64,000 nucleotides of DNA from Fusobacterium sp. JB019 (GCA_030673965.1 JAUTCN010000005.1:117344-181343), one strand, 5' to 3'. Positions 1-9,095 are shown, counted from the first letter of the stretch. A program made the numbers and translations. Notes: generated by a model not told the origin, from the sequence alone.

Positions 1-100
1 AAACAATGTATACCCAAAAATACTTTTTAAATGTGTTATTCAACCATTTAATTATCATATTTAAGTTTTGTTATTTCAACATTTTAATTTCAACAACAAC

Positions 101-134
101 AAAAAAAGAAATAATATAAAATTATTTCTTTTTT
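101..134 (-). terminator. Intrinsic terminator of fabK
   Basis: A 14-bp perfect stem (102-115 with 121-134, loop 116-120) lies just past the fabK stop. Read on the minus strand it ends in a U-run, from the A-run at 101-107. The flank at 1-100 is AT-rich and I see no gene or other signal in it. Confidence 0.75.
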
Positions 135-162
135 ATGTTTTTTATTTAATTTTTAGTACTTT

Positions 163-1110
163 TTATCCTAAATAATTCATTAATCTTTCTTTTTCAATTT
201 CTAAATCATTCATTAAACCTAAAATTATATCTAAAGCTGTTTCTCTTTTTTTAACCATAGATGCTACTTGACCAGCCATAACACTTCCTTCTTTAACATC
301 TCCATCAACTGCTGCAAGTTTTAATCTTCCAACACCTAATTTTTCCATTTCTTCTATAGGAGCTCCTGCTTTTTCTAAACTCAACATTTCTTTAGCTAAT
401 TTATTTTCAATTACTCTAACTGGATGACCTGTAAAAGTTCCTGTTGCAACTGTCGATCTATCTTTAGCTTTTATAATTGCTTGTTTGTAATTATCATGAA
501 CATTACACTCTTCAGCTACTAAAAATTTAGTTCCTACTTGTACCCCTTCTGCTCCAAGAGCATATGCTGCTAAGAATTGTTTCCCTCCACCAATTCCACC
601 AGCTAATATAACAGGAATCTCTACTGCCTCAACTACCTGAGGAGTCAGAGCCATTGTAGTTATTTCTCCAATATGTCCCCCTGCTTCAAGTCCTTCTGCA
701 ATAACTGCATCTGCTCCAATTCTTGCCATTCTTTTAGCAAGAGCTACTGAAGCAACTACTGGGATTACTTTTATATTTGCTGCTTTTAATTTTTCCATAT
801 ATACTCCAGGATTTCCAGCTCCAGTTGTTACAACTTTCACACCTTCTTCGATACATATATCTATTTGCTTTTCTACATTTTCCATCATTAACATTAAATT
901 TACACCAAAAGGTTTATCTCCTGCTATTTCTTTTGCTGTCTTTATTTCTTTTCTTAAAATATCTAAAGGCATTCCACCACCAGCAATAATCCCTAGTCCT
1001 CCTGCTTTAGATACTCCTCCAGCTAAAGTTCCATCAGCTATCCAAGCCATAGCTCCTTGAATTATAGGATATTTTATTCCCAATATTTCACACACTCTAT
1101 TATTTTTCAT
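163..1110 (-). CDS. fabK: FabK-type enoyl-ACP reductase II
   Basis: FMN-dependent TIM-barrel enzyme of the 2-nitropropane dioxygenase/FabK family. FabK reduces trans-2-enoyl-ACP with NAD(P)H in the last step of fatty-acid elongation, in the cytosol. The 315 residues match the family size of about 320. Visible marks are the N-terminal PIIQGAMAW segment, the EAGGHIG motif with the histidine associated with FabK catalysis, and the glycine-rich phosphate-binding segments AGGIGGG and GVQVGTKF. It stands alone, outside a fab cluster, ending at a strong terminator. A GGGGG run lies about 11 nt before the ATG, a long spacing. A nitronate monooxygenase is the main alternative, but the EAGGHIG context favours FabK. 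Confidence 0.85.
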   Translation of the reverse strand: MKNNRVCEILGIKYPIIQGAMAWIADGTLAGGVSKAGGLGIIAGGGMPLDILRKEIKTAKEIAGDKPFGVNLMLMMENVEKQIDICIEEGVKVVTTGAGNPGVYMEKLKAANIKVIPVVASVALAKRMARIGADAVIAEGLEAGGHIGEITTMALTPQVVEAVEIPVILAGGIGGGKQFLAAYALGAEGVQVGTKFLVAEECNVHDNYKQAIIKAKDRSTVATGTFTGHPVRVIENKLAKEMLSLEKAGAPIEEMEKLGVGRLKLAAVDGDVKEGSVMAGQVASMVKKRETALDIILGLMNDLEIEKERLMNYLG

Positions 1111-1251
1111 TCTTTATATTTCCCCCTTAAATCTTTTATTTCATAACAAAATTATAAAATTTTTATTTCTAAACGCATTATAATTCATAACCTTCATCTA
1201 TTATACCATAACTTTTTAATACTTTCTAATACTAATATTGAATATTTTTAT

Positions 1252-1280
1252 TTGACTGTTTTTAATTTATATTTTATAAT
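1252..1280 (+). promoter_or_regulatory. Promoter of the ThyX-like gene
   Basis: TTGACT (1252-1257), a 17-bp spacer and TATAAT (1275-1280). An AAGGAGGT ribosome site follows shortly before the ATG at 1315. Confidence 0.75.
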
Positions 1281-1314
1281 GAAAAGAAGCATATTTTAAG
1301 GAGGTACATAACCA

Positions 1315-1947
1315 ATGCTAAAAATATTTAATGTAAACGTTTATGGTTTAGAAGAAAGCGCAAAAGCTAGCGGATACCCTATGATTAGCGGAGAAATCCC
1401 ATGTTATGACGATATTGATGAACTATCTGAAAAAGAAATTAAGAGAATAAAACATTTAGGTAATGCTATCCCTGGAAGTGGACATGATTGTTTCTTAAAA
1501 GGAATTACAGTACAATTTGATATTACTTATCCTAATTACTGGACTCCACAATTCCAAAGATATCATTTTGCAGATATTGTAAGTTCAACTTCAAAAATGC
1601 ATAGAATTACAAGAATGGATTTAAATAAAACTTGTAATAAATATGTTGATGACGTTGTTATTGAAAATCTTCAAAAATGGGTAGATATCTATAATTCTTT
1701 CCCTGAAGATAAAAATGAAATAACTATCAAAGAAAACACATATGATAAATATAAAGTATTTATGAAAATTATTTCAAATGCTCCTCTTGGTTTAGAGCAA
1801 ACTATGAGAGTAACAACTAATTATCTTCAATTAAAAAGTATTTATAATCAAAGAAGGCATCATAAATTAAAAGAAGATTGGGGTGCTTTTTGTGATTGGT
1901 GCTTAACATTACCAATGTTTAAAGATCTTTGTATTAAAAATAAATAG
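1315..1947 (+). CDS. Diverged ThyX-fold protein of unknown function
   Basis: A 210-residue protein whose motif order resembles flavin-dependent thymidylate synthase ThyX. It has a GSGHDCFLKGITVQFDI segment where ThyX has an H-x-S-x-L-E-H strand, then QFQRYHFADIVSSTSKMHR where ThyX has Q-x-x-R-H-R-x-x-S-x-N-x-x-S-x-R, and a C-terminal PLGLEQTMRVTTNYLQLKSI helix like the ThyX PLGL...TGNLR region. The second arginine of RHR is replaced, so dUMP methylation is not assured. The C-terminus has an unusual HHKLKEDWGAFCDWC stretch with two cysteines. The gene is monocistronic with its own promoter and terminator. The fold is inferred by eye; the function is unknown. Confidence 0.6.
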   Translation: MLKIFNVNVYGLEESAKASGYPMISGEIPCYDDIDELSEKEIKRIKHLGNAIPGSGHDCFLKGITVQFDITYPNYWTPQFQRYHFADIVSSTSKMHRITRMDLNKTCNKYVDDVVIENLQKWVDIYNSFPEDKNEITIKENTYDKYKVFMKIISNAPLGLEQTMRVTTNYLQLKSIYNQRRHHKLKEDWGAFCDWCLTLPMFKDLCIKNK

Positions 1948-1953
1948 GCAAAT

Positions 1954-1987
1954 AAAAAAAGACAGAGATTAATCTCTGTCTTTTTTT
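1954..1987. terminator. Bidirectional terminator
   Basis: Stem GACAGAGATT/AATCTCTGTC at 1961-1980, extended by an A-run on the left and a T-run on the right. It serves the plus-strand ThyX-like gene and the minus-strand operon ending at 1987. Confidence 0.85.
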
Positions 1988-2877
1988 TATTTTAAAATTC
2001 TTTTGAAAATCATAGGCCATAAACATATTATCCAAATCATTAAAATAAAATATTTTAATCCATAAATAATTAAAGCATCAAAACCTAATAAATCACTAAA
2101 TAATTTAAATGATTTATCTAATAATCCCACTCCTATTAATCCAAGCAATATTTTAAACCCTTGTTCCCATATCCTTATAGTTCTAACTCTGAATTTAACA
2201 AAATTACCTTCTAAATAATTTCCTAAAACAAATCCAAATCCAGCCCCTATAACTTTAGAAGAATCTATCAAATATTTAACCTCTACTGTTTTCTTACTAT
2301 ACAGAATAAAAGTATAACCCAATAATATTATTCCTAAAAAAACAGATATCATCATTAACTCTATTCTTTGGTATCTACTATATTTCTTTGTATACTTTAT
2401 AGTTACAAAGGCAATGGCAGCTGTCAAAGCAAAAGCAAAAATTACATCTTTTGGAGTATGAACCCCTAAATACATTCTTGAAAAACAAACCAGCAATGGT
2501 ACTAAAATTAATACTATTTTTAAAAATCTACTTCTAAAATAAAAAGCTAATCCAGCAAATATAGAAGTTGAACTTTGAACATGTCCACTTGGAAAGGAAT
2601 AGCCTGTAGCTTTTTTCAAAGCAAAATCAACCGCTTTAAAACTAGGATCAATTACCCAAGGTCTAGCTGTTCCAAAACCTAACTTTATTCCTTGAACTAA
2701 AAAAGATGACATAAAAAATATGTACCCTAATATTTTTCCTAGCTTTTTATTAACACACCAATAAATAATACACAATATAATTATTATAGTTGTCCCTTCT
2801 CCTAGTCTAGTAATTAAATTCCAAAAAGTATCTCCAAAGGGAGTTCTATAATTAGATAAAAAACTTAAAAATCTCAT
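1987..2877 (-). CDS. PAP2-family membrane phosphatase
   Basis: A 296-residue integral membrane protein with the full PAP2/lipid phosphate phosphatase signature: K65-x6-R72-P73, PSGH at 96-99, and S133-R134-x5-H140-x3-D144. Members dephosphorylate lipid phosphates, for example undecaprenyl pyrophosphate at the outer face of the inner membrane. About 120 C-terminal residues with further membrane segments extend beyond the PAP2 core. It is the last gene of the minus-strand operon that starts at azlC, 2 nt after the preceding gene. The substrate cannot be read from the sequence. Confidence 0.8.
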   Translation of the reverse strand: MRFLSFLSNYRTPFGDTFWNLITRLGEGTTIIIILCIIYWCVNKKLGKILGYIFFMSSFLVQGIKLGFGTARPWVIDPSFKAVDFALKKATGYSFPSGHVQSSTSIFAGLAFYFRSRFLKIVLILVPLLVCFSRMYLGVHTPKDVIFAFALTAAIAFVTIKYTKKYSRYQRIELMMISVFLGIILLGYTFILYSKKTVEVKYLIDSSKVIGAGFGFVLGNYLEGNFVKFRVRTIRIWEQGFKILLGLIGVGLLDKSFKLFSDLLGFDALIIYGLKYFILMIWIICLWPMIFKRILK

Positions 2878-2879
2878 AA

Positions 2880-3422
2880 TTATTTTTCTCCATTAATATA
2901 ACTTTTCATAATTATAGCTATGTCAGTTGCAAAAATACAAATAACTGCTATTCCTAACATTATAAACTCAGCCGCATTATTCTCCTTCAAAATTCTTTGA
3001 GCTGCGAAACTGCTCAAAACAAAAGCACTTGAAATTATAGCTAAAATATTAATATTTTTCTTAGAAGGAACCTTACTCCCAAGTATTATCATAGCACCAA
3101 TAACAAATACATACACAATCTTCGATATTAACATTTCAATAATAGGTTTATTTTCAACTAAAACTACACATAATCCTAAAGTTGATAAAAATAAAGCAAT
3201 TCCTGCCAGAGAATAAAATACTAAATTTTTAGATTTAAAATCTAATTTCATTAAAACTATCACATACCCTATAAATCCAATAAAAGATATTCCTGCTCCT
3301 ACAGAGTAAACCAAAGTTTCCATATTTGAATTTCTAAAAAATAACATTCCTCCAACTGAAACAATACTAACAAAAAATAAAATAAAAAAATCTAAAAAAC
3401 CTCTCTTTAACTTTAACGACAT
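2880..3422 (-). CDS. Hypothetical membrane protein
   Basis: A 180-residue protein with about six hydrophobic segments and no motif I recognise. The open frame extends upstream to 3500, overlapping the transporter gene. I place the start at the ATG at 3422 because GGAGG sits 6 nt before it, and the upstream extension is polar and has no ribosome site. It is the fifth gene of the azlC operon, between a DMT transporter and a PAP2 phosphatase. This suggests, without proof, a role in the envelope or in export. Confidence 0.65.
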   Translation of the reverse strand: MSLKLKRGFLDFFILFFVSIVSVGGMLFFRNSNMETLVYSVGAGISFIGFIGYVIVLMKLDFKSKNLVFYSLAGIALFLSTLGLCVVLVENKPIIEMLISKIVYVFVIGAMIILGSKVPSKKNINILAIISSAFVLSSFAAQRILKENNAAEFIMLGIAVICIFATDIAIIMKSYINGEK

Positions 3423-3489
3423 TAACTTTCCTCCAAGTATATTTATATCTAATTTTATCATAGAAATACCTAAAAATAAAGGGTTTCCT

Positions 3490-4353
3490 TTATTTGTCAT
3501 TTATTTCACTTATAAAAGTTGATCCTAATATTAATACTGCTCCTATAATTTGAAAAATTCCTAAACTTTCTTTTAAAAATAAAGTTGAAATTAAAACTGC
3601 AAATATAGGATCTATATAACTTAATATTGCTAAAGTTTGCCCTTTTAAATTTTTTATTGCTGAAAAATAAATAGTATATGCTAATCCTGTATGAATTATT
3701 CCTAAAAATAATAAACTATATAAAGATATTCCATGAAGTGACCCAAAATTAAATCCAGTTGTTAATAATATATAAGGGATTAGCATAATTGCAGCTACAA
3801 ACAACTGAACTATTGTTCTATCTCCAGGGGAAATATTTATAATAAACTTATTTGAAATAATTACACTTGCATAAAAAACAGCTGCTAAAATCCCATAAAA
3901 TATTCCTAAAAGATGATTATATTCCACATTTCCACTTGAAGATTTATTAGTCCCTACAATCATCAACATCCCAATCATAGCTAAACATATACATATAACT
4001 TTTTTTAAACTAATTTTTTCCTTAAGAAGCAAAGGAGATGCAATCATTACAAAAATAGGCGCAAAATAATAAGAAATTGTAGCTATTGAAATTGTAGTAT
4101 ATTTGTAAGCTTCAAATAAAAACATCCAATTTAATCCCATTGCAATTCCTGAAAAAACTAATAATTTTAAATTTCCCTTTATTGATGTTACTGATACATT
4201 TGTCTTTAATATATAACTCGTTATCAATAAAAAAACACTCCCTATTATCCCTCTTGAAAAAGCAATCTCACTTGAAGATAAATCTATATTTTTTATAAAT
4301 ATTCCTATGGTTGAAAAGGTTAGCATCGCCCCCATTACTTTTAATTTATCCAT
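3490..4353 (-). CDS. EamA/DMT-family transporter
   Basis: A 287-residue protein with ten predicted membrane segments in two EamA halves, the layout of 10-TM drug/metabolite exporters. The conserved second-half segment GIIHTGLAYTIYFSAIKNLKGQ and SYIDPIFAVLIS are typical. Family members often export amino acids or metabolites. A GGGGGAGAG ribosome site precedes the ATG. It lies between a TrmB-type regulator and a membrane protein in the azlC operon, so a branched-chain amino acid or related metabolite is a fair guess. It has a clear paralogue at 29686-30543. Confidence 0.85.
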   Translation of the reverse strand: MDKLKVMGAMLTFSTIGIFIKNIDLSSSEIAFSRGIIGSVFLLITSYILKTNVSVTSIKGNLKLLVFSGIAMGLNWMFLFEAYKYTTISIATISYYFAPIFVMIASPLLLKEKISLKKVICICLAMIGMLMIVGTNKSSSGNVEYNHLLGIFYGILAAVFYASVIISNKFIINISPGDRTIVQLFVAAIMLIPYILLTTGFNFGSLHGISLYSLLFLGIIHTGLAYTIYFSAIKNLKGQTLAILSYIDPIFAVLISTLFLKESLGIFQIIGAVLILGSTFISEINDK

Positions 4354-4367
4354 TCTCTCCCCCTATT

Positions 4368-5171
4368 TTATTCGAAATATTCTTTTCTTACTTCATCCAT
4401 AGCGTCTTCGTATTCTTTCCTTTGCTTTTCTGATAAAGAGTTTGAATATGAATTCACCATTAAATCATGAACTATATAGTCACTTGTTATATCTATAATT
4501 CCTGGATCATTTGTCCAAGAAACTTGACTAGCCTCTCCCCTTGAAACTATCCCAGTAATAGCTTCTTTTCTATCAATAATCACAACAATATTTCTCTCTT
4601 CTTTTTCACTAAGATAAGTTTTAAGCCTTCTATGAGTCAATACATTTTTTAATTTATTATTATATCCAAAATAAATTCCCTTTACAATAATCCCTCTTTT
4701 TTCTGCTTCTATTAAACTATCTGATAATTGTAAAAATTCTTCATCCCAAATTGAAACGTCTATCCTTTCTTCAGCTAATCCAATTATTAAATTTAGAAAA
4801 CTAAATATTTCTTTTCTACCAGAAAGAATTTTAGTATCATAGTGAACTATATTTTTCAAATAAAGTTCATTTGTTTTTTCTTCTACATTTTTTAATACAG
4901 ACTCATAATTTTTTTTTATTTTACTTATGAATAATTTTGGCTCTAAAGGGAAATAAACTAGCCCTGATTCTATTTTTTTACTAAATACTAATTGCTTTTT
5001 TAGCAAATTATCTAAAACTTCATATATTTTAGATCTAGGAACTCCTGAAGTTTTACTCAAGCTATATCCATTCAAAGGAAAATTTTCCAACAACTTTGTA
5101 TAAGCTTTTGCCTCATATTGATTTAAACCTAATTTTTTCATATCTTCTAATAATTTTAAATTTTCGTCCAT
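4368..5171 (-). CDS. TrmB-family transcriptional regulator
   Basis: A 267-residue protein with an N-terminal winged helix (about residues 10-75: LGLNQYEAKAYTKLLE, then GVPRSKIYEVLDNLLKK) and a C-terminal effector domain (about 110-250) of the TrmB phospholipase-D-like type. TrmB proteins in archaea and some bacteria sense sugars or other small molecules. Here it sits inside the operon azlC-azlD-this gene-DMT, so it probably regulates its own operon. The 18-bp palindrome on the azlC promoter is the obvious target. The ligand may be an amino acid rather than a sugar; this is inference from the neighbours. Confidence 0.75.
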   Translation of the reverse strand: MDENLKLLEDMKKLGLNQYEAKAYTKLLENFPLNGYSLSKTSGVPRSKIYEVLDNLLKKQLVFSKKIESGLVYFPLEPKLFISKIKKNYESVLKNVEEKTNELYLKNIVHYDTKILSGRKEIFSFLNLIIGLAEERIDVSIWDEEFLQLSDSLIEAEKRGIIVKGIYFGYNNKLKNVLTHRRLKTYLSEKEERNIVVIIDRKEAITGIVSRGEASQVSWTNDPGIIDITSDYIVHDLMVNSYSNSLSEKQRKEYEDAMDEVRKEYFE

Positions 5172-5188
5172 AAATCATTCTCCTATAA

Positions 5189-5497
5189 TTATAATCCTAG
5201 ACTTAATAATAGCATACAAATTCCTATTGACCCGAGCACAGGAATAACAATTCCATCTTTTATAAAAGAAAGTACACAAGCTATAATTATTCCTGCTATT
5301 GAAACTATTTCATGATTTGGTATAGCATCTAAAAAACCAGGAACAATAAGAGCACCTAAAGCTGTATAAGGAATATACCCTAAAAATTCTTCTAATTGTT
5401 TTGGTAATCTTTTTCCTGAGACCAATAAAAAAGGTAATAGCCTAGGTAAATATGTTACCACAAACATTCCTAAAATCAAAACATATATCTTATTCAT
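5189..5497 (-). CDS. azlD: AzlD-family branched-chain amino acid exporter subunit
   Basis: A 102-residue protein with four hydrophobic segments and the AzlD pattern (YLPRLLPF near the start, then FLGYIPYTALGALIVPGF). AzlD pairs with AzlC to export branched-chain amino acids across the inner membrane. Its start overlaps the end of azlC by 8 nt, the usual sign of translational coupling. Confidence 0.85.
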   Translation of the reverse strand: MNKIYVLILGMFVVTYLPRLLPFLLVSGKRLPKQLEEFLGYIPYTALGALIVPGFLDAIPNHEIVSIAGIIIACVLSFIKDGIVIPVLGSIGICMLLLSLGL

Positions 5498-6194
5498 TTA
5501 TCTCCTCCTTTGATGAAGAAATAACTAAGCCTAAAAATGAAACAAATAATATAGTCACTACTATACTCCAACCTTGAGCAAGATGAATTACTTTAGTTAA
5601 AACAGTATTCATAATCCCTGATAATAAAACTAAAATTAATATTTTATTCGATTTTTTTAAAGCTGGAATTAATATAGCTACAAATAATGAATATAAAGCT
5701 ATCCCCATACTAGTTTGTACTATTTTTGGTAAAATTCCTCCTAATACATATCCTAAAAAAGTTCCTATTATAAAAGAAGAATAAGCCATCCCTTCTAAAA
5801 CTAACATATATTTACTTGTTAACTCTTTATTTTTTAAAGAAGCTACTGAAAATGTTTCATCTGTTAGGCCAAAAGCTATAAACGGTATCTTGTTTTTCAT
5901 TTCTAAACTAATTTTGGGAGAAATAGATGCTGAAAACAATACATGCCTCATATTAACAAGTAAAGTTGTTAATAATATTTCCCCCATACTAGCTCCTGCT
6001 ATTAATAAATTTACAGCTATAAACTGACTAGCTCCTGCAAAAACAAACAATGAAAAACTCACGCTTTCAGCTAAACTTAGATTTGCTGACTTACATAAAA
6101 TTCCAAATGCCATTGCAATAGGTATAAATCCTATAACTATTGGTGTCCCATCTGTTATAGCATCACGAAAATTACATTTTTTTAAACTTTCCAT
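5490..6194 (-). CDS. azlC: AzlC-family branched-chain amino acid exporter
   Basis: A 234-residue large subunit of the AzlCD exporter. It has the family motif FRDAITDGTPIVIGFIPIAMAFGIL at the N-terminus, FAGASQFIAVNLL around residue 55, and LLVNMRHVLFSAS around residue 80. It is the first gene of the six-gene minus-strand operon. A GGAGGGAAT site lies directly before the ATG. A strong promoter and a palindromic operator lie upstream. Confidence 0.9.
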   Translation of the reverse strand: MESLKKCNFRDAITDGTPIVIGFIPIAMAFGILCKSANLSLAESVSFSLFVFAGASQFIAVNLLIAGASMGEILLTTLLVNMRHVLFSASISPKISLEMKNKIPFIAFGLTDETFSVASLKNKELTSKYMLVLEGMAYSSFIIGTFLGYVLGGILPKIVQTSMGIALYSLFVAILIPALKKSNKILILVLLSGIMNTVLTKVIHLAQGWSIVVTILFVSFLGLVISSSKEEINE

Positions 6195-6215
6195 ATTCCC
6201 TCCAATATTTTTTGT

Positions 6216-6261
6216 TAACTACTGTAGTAGTTACTATAACACAGCTTGTGAAATTTATCAA
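6216..6261 (-). promoter_or_regulatory. azlC operon promoter with 18-bp palindromic operator
   Basis: On the minus strand TTGATA (6256-6261), a 17-bp spacer and TATAGT (6233-6238) form a near-consensus promoter. The perfect inverted repeat TAACTACT-GT-AGTAGTTA (6216-6233) starts at the edge of the -10 box and covers the expected start site, a repressor position. The TrmB-type regulator in the same operon is the likely binder. Confidence 0.7.
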
Positions 6262-6287
6262 TAATTTTTTTTTAAATAAAAAAATAT

Positions 6288-6342
6288 TTGAAATTTTTTT
6301 AAAACTATGATATATTTTACTTACAAGAGTGGTATACACCAC
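6288..6342 (+). promoter_or_regulatory. GH4 operon promoter with HutC/NagR-like operator
   Basis: TTGAAA (6288-6293), a 17-bp spacer and TATATT (6311-6316) are followed by GTGGT-ATAC-ACCAC (6329-6342). The 14-bp inverted repeat lies in the initially transcribed region, so it should repress. Its TGGTATA/ACCA core resembles sites of GntR/HutC-family sugar regulators such as NagR and DasR. It differs from the site before the PTS operon at 22160. Confidence 0.6.
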
Positions 6343-6376
6343 CCATCCATTTAAAAGTTTGTAAGGAGGAAAAAAT

Positions 6377-7702
6377 ATGAAAAAATATTCAATTGCTATA
6401 GTTGGGGGTGCCAGCAGTTATACTCCTGGAATTGTTAGAAGTATTATGAATGCATATGATAAAATGCCTATTAAAGAAATTATATTACAAGATATTGATG
6501 AAGAAAAATTAGATGTTATGGGTGAATATTTAGAAATATTATTTAGAGATGAGAAATTTCCAGCAGATGTAAAATGGACAACTTCTAGAAAAAAAGCTTT
6601 TAAAGGAGTTGACTTTATTTTTACTCAAATTAGAACTGGTGGTCTTGAAATGAGAGAACAAGATGAAAAAGTATCTATAAATTGTGGACTAGTAGGACAA
6701 GAAACTTGTGGTCCTGGAGGTTTTGCTTTTGCTATGAGAAGCATTAAACCTATGATTGAAATAACTAAAGATGCTATAAAATATGCTAAAGATGCTTGGA
6801 TAATAAATTATTCTAATCCTCTTCCTATTTTAGCTGAAGCTATCAGAAGAGAAGTTCCTGAATCTAAATCTTTATTTATATGTGATATGCCTATAGTTCA
6901 GCAAATGACAATGGCTGCTACCCTTGGATACAAAGAAGAAGATTTAATTTTCGAATACTTTGGTTTAAATCATTTTGGTTGGTTCACTTCTATTAAAAAT
7001 AAAGAAGGAGAAGAACTTCTTCCTAAATTAAGAGATATTCTTTTATCTGGATATAAATTAAAATTAGTTGATTTTGGACATCTTGATGAAAGTTGGATTA
7101 AAACATTTGAAAATATTGCTAAAGGAGTTAAGATGTTCCCTGAATATATTCCTTTAACTTATTTACAATATTATTATTTCCCTGATTCTATGGCTGAAAA
7201 AGAAAAAGAACATGCTGATTATACTAGAGCCAACGAAGTTATGGATGGTAGAAGAAAAAAAGTATTTGAAGAATGCTATAAAGTTATTAAAGCTGGAACT
7301 ATTAAAGGATTTGACCATAATTTAGATGCTCATGGAGATTTTATTGTTGATCAAGCAGTTGCAATTGCAACTGATACTCCTAAAAGATTTATGGTAAATG
7401 TCGTTAATAATAAAGCATTTACAAATATGGACGACGATATTGTTATTGAAACTTTTGGTACTATTGATGCAAAAGGAGCATGCGTAAATACTTATAGAAA
7501 AATACCTCAATTTTATAGAGCACTTATGATTAACCAAAATACCTATGAAAAATTAACTGTAGAAGCAGCTTTAGAAGGATCTTACGATAAAGCATTAAAA
7601 GCTCTTTCATTAAATAAAACTGTTCCTTCTGTTTCTAAAGCTAAGGAAGTTTTAGATGCTTTAATTGTTGCTAACAAAGGATATTTCCCTGAACTTAAAT
7701 AA
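6377..7702 (+). CDS. GH4 glycosidase, 6-phospho-alpha-glucosidase type
   Basis: A 441-residue glycoside hydrolase family 4 enzyme. These NAD- and metal-dependent cytosolic enzymes split 6-phospho-disaccharides by an oxidation-elimination route. The Rossmann segment is VGGASSYTPGI near residue 9. C169-D-M-P and N198-H199-F-G-W supply the metal-binding cysteine and histidine. The CDMP signature is associated with 6-phospho-alpha-glucosidases, against CNVP in the beta type. It leads a two-gene operon with a second GH4 enzyme 15 nt downstream and no PTS gene, so phosphorylated substrate must come from a PTS elsewhere, possibly the one at 20540. Exact substrate uncertain. Confidence 0.8.
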   Translation: MKKYSIAIVGGASSYTPGIVRSIMNAYDKMPIKEIILQDIDEEKLDVMGEYLEILFRDEKFPADVKWTTSRKKAFKGVDFIFTQIRTGGLEMREQDEKVSINCGLVGQETCGPGGFAFAMRSIKPMIEITKDAIKYAKDAWIINYSNPLPILAEAIRREVPESKSLFICDMPIVQQMTMAATLGYKEEDLIFEYFGLNHFGWFTSIKNKEGEELLPKLRDILLSGYKLKLVDFGHLDESWIKTFENIAKGVKMFPEYIPLTYLQYYYFPDSMAEKEKEHADYTRANEVMDGRRKKVFEECYKVIKAGTIKGFDHNLDAHGDFIVDQAVAIATDTPKRFMVNVVNNKAFTNMDDDIVIETFGTIDAKGACVNTYRKIPQFYRALMINQNTYEKLTVEAALEGSYDKALKALSLNKTVPSVSKAKEVLDALIVANKGYFPELK

Positions 7703-7717
7703 TCATGAGGTGATATT

Positions 7718-9022
7718 ATGAAAAAAGAATTAAAAATTGCAATAATAGGAGGAGGTAGTAGCTATACCCCTGAAATTATTGAAGGATTTATAAATAGATA
7801 TAAAGAACTTCCAATTAAAGATTTATATTTAGTTGATATTGAAGAAGGAAAAGAAAAATTAAATATAGTTGGTAATTTAGCTAAAAGAATGATTGAAAAA
7901 GCTAATATAAATATAAATATTCACTTAACTCTAAATAGAAAAAAAGCCATTAAAGGTGCTGACTTTGTTACAACCCAGTTTAGAGTTGGATTACTTGATG
8001 CTAGAATTAGAGATGAAAAAATACCTTTAAAATATAATTGCATTGGACAAGAAACCACTGGAGCAGGAGGACTTGCAAAAGCTCTTCGAACTATTCCTAT
8101 AATCCTTGATATCTGTAAAGATATTGAAGAATTATCTCCTAAAGCTTGGCTTATTAACTTTACAAATCCAAGTGGAATTATAACTGAAACTGTAAATAAA
8201 TACACTAATGTAAAATGTATTGGACTTTGCAATGTTCCTATTTTAATGGAAAGACTCTGTAGTGAAGCTCTTGAAACTCCTATGGATAAAATAAAAATGG
8301 ATTTAGTAGGTTTGAATCATTTAGTTTGGGCAAAAGATGTTATTTCAAATGGAGAAAGTAGAATAGACGATGTTATTAAAGCTTTAATTTCTGGTAAAGG
8401 ATATTCTGCTAAAAATATTCCTGATATTAATTGGGGAAAAGAGTTATTAGAATCTCTTCATATGATTCCTTGCCCTTATCATAGATATTATTATTTAACT
8501 AATATTATGTTAAAAGAAGAAATGGAAAGTGCTAAAACAATTGGTACTAGAGGAGAAGTAGTAAAAAAAGTTGAAAAAGAATTATTTGAACTATATAAAA
8601 ATCCTGAATTAAAAGAAAAACCTAAGCAGTTAGAAGAAAGAGGAGGACAATATTATTCTGAAGCTGCTTGCGATTTGATAAATGCAATTTATAATGATAA
8701 AGGAACAATTCATTATGTAAATATAAAAAACAACGGTACTGTCAGTTGCTTACCTAATGAATCAGCAATTGAAAGAACTTGTTATGTTGATAAGGCTGGT
8801 GCTCATCCATTTACTTGTTCCCCTCTTCCATCTAAAGTTAAAGGTTTAATTCAAGTTGTAAACGAATATGAAACTTTAGTTGTTGAAGCTGGTGTTCATG
8901 GAGATTATGGTAGCGCACTTCAAGCTATGCTAATTCATCCTTTAGTTGAAAGTAGTGTAGCAAAAGATCTTTTAGATGAGATCATTCGGAAGAATATTGA
9001 TTATCTTCCTCAATTTAGATAA
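7718..9022 (+). CDS. GH4 glycosidase, 6-phospho-beta-glucosidase type
   Basis: A 434-residue second GH4 enzyme. It has IGGGSSYTPEI near residue 10, the beta-type signature C171-N-V-P, and GLNH with H201 as a metal ligand. The TGAGGLAKALRT segment resembles CelF/LicH-type 6-phospho-beta-glucosidases. It is co-transcribed with the alpha-type enzyme, so the operon could process both anomeric series of phosphorylated disaccharides. A GAGGTGAT site precedes the ATG and a 15-bp-stem terminator follows. Confidence 0.85.
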   Translation: MKKELKIAIIGGGSSYTPEIIEGFINRYKELPIKDLYLVDIEEGKEKLNIVGNLAKRMIEKANININIHLTLNRKKAIKGADFVTTQFRVGLLDARIRDEKIPLKYNCIGQETTGAGGLAKALRTIPIILDICKDIEELSPKAWLINFTNPSGIITETVNKYTNVKCIGLCNVPILMERLCSEALETPMDKIKMDLVGLNHLVWAKDVISNGESRIDDVIKALISGKGYSAKNIPDINWGKELLESLHMIPCPYHRYYYLTNIMLKEEMESAKTIGTRGEVVKKVEKELFELYKNPELKEKPKQLEERGGQYYSEAACDLINAIYNDKGTIHYVNIKNNGTVSCLPNESAIERTCYVDKAGAHPFTCSPLPSKVKGLIQVVNEYETLVVEAGVHGDYGSALQAMLIHPLVESSVAKDLLDEIIRKNIDYLPQFR

Positions 9023-9039
9023 CTTCACTTTTACGTTAA

Positions 9040-9095
9040 ACACCTGCTATTACTCTTTCACTCCAAGATTTAGTAATAGCAGGTGTCCCTTTTTT
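9040..9095 (+). terminator. Terminator of the GH4 operon
   Basis: Perfect 15-bp stem (9040-9054 with 9072-9086), a 17-nt loop, then CCC and a T-run at 9090-9095. Confidence 0.85.

Noticed and set aside
1954-1987. Inverted repeats as mobile-element ends
   Set aside because: This and the other strong inverted repeats sit at gene ends with A/T runs, so they are terminators. No transposase or target duplication is present in the window.
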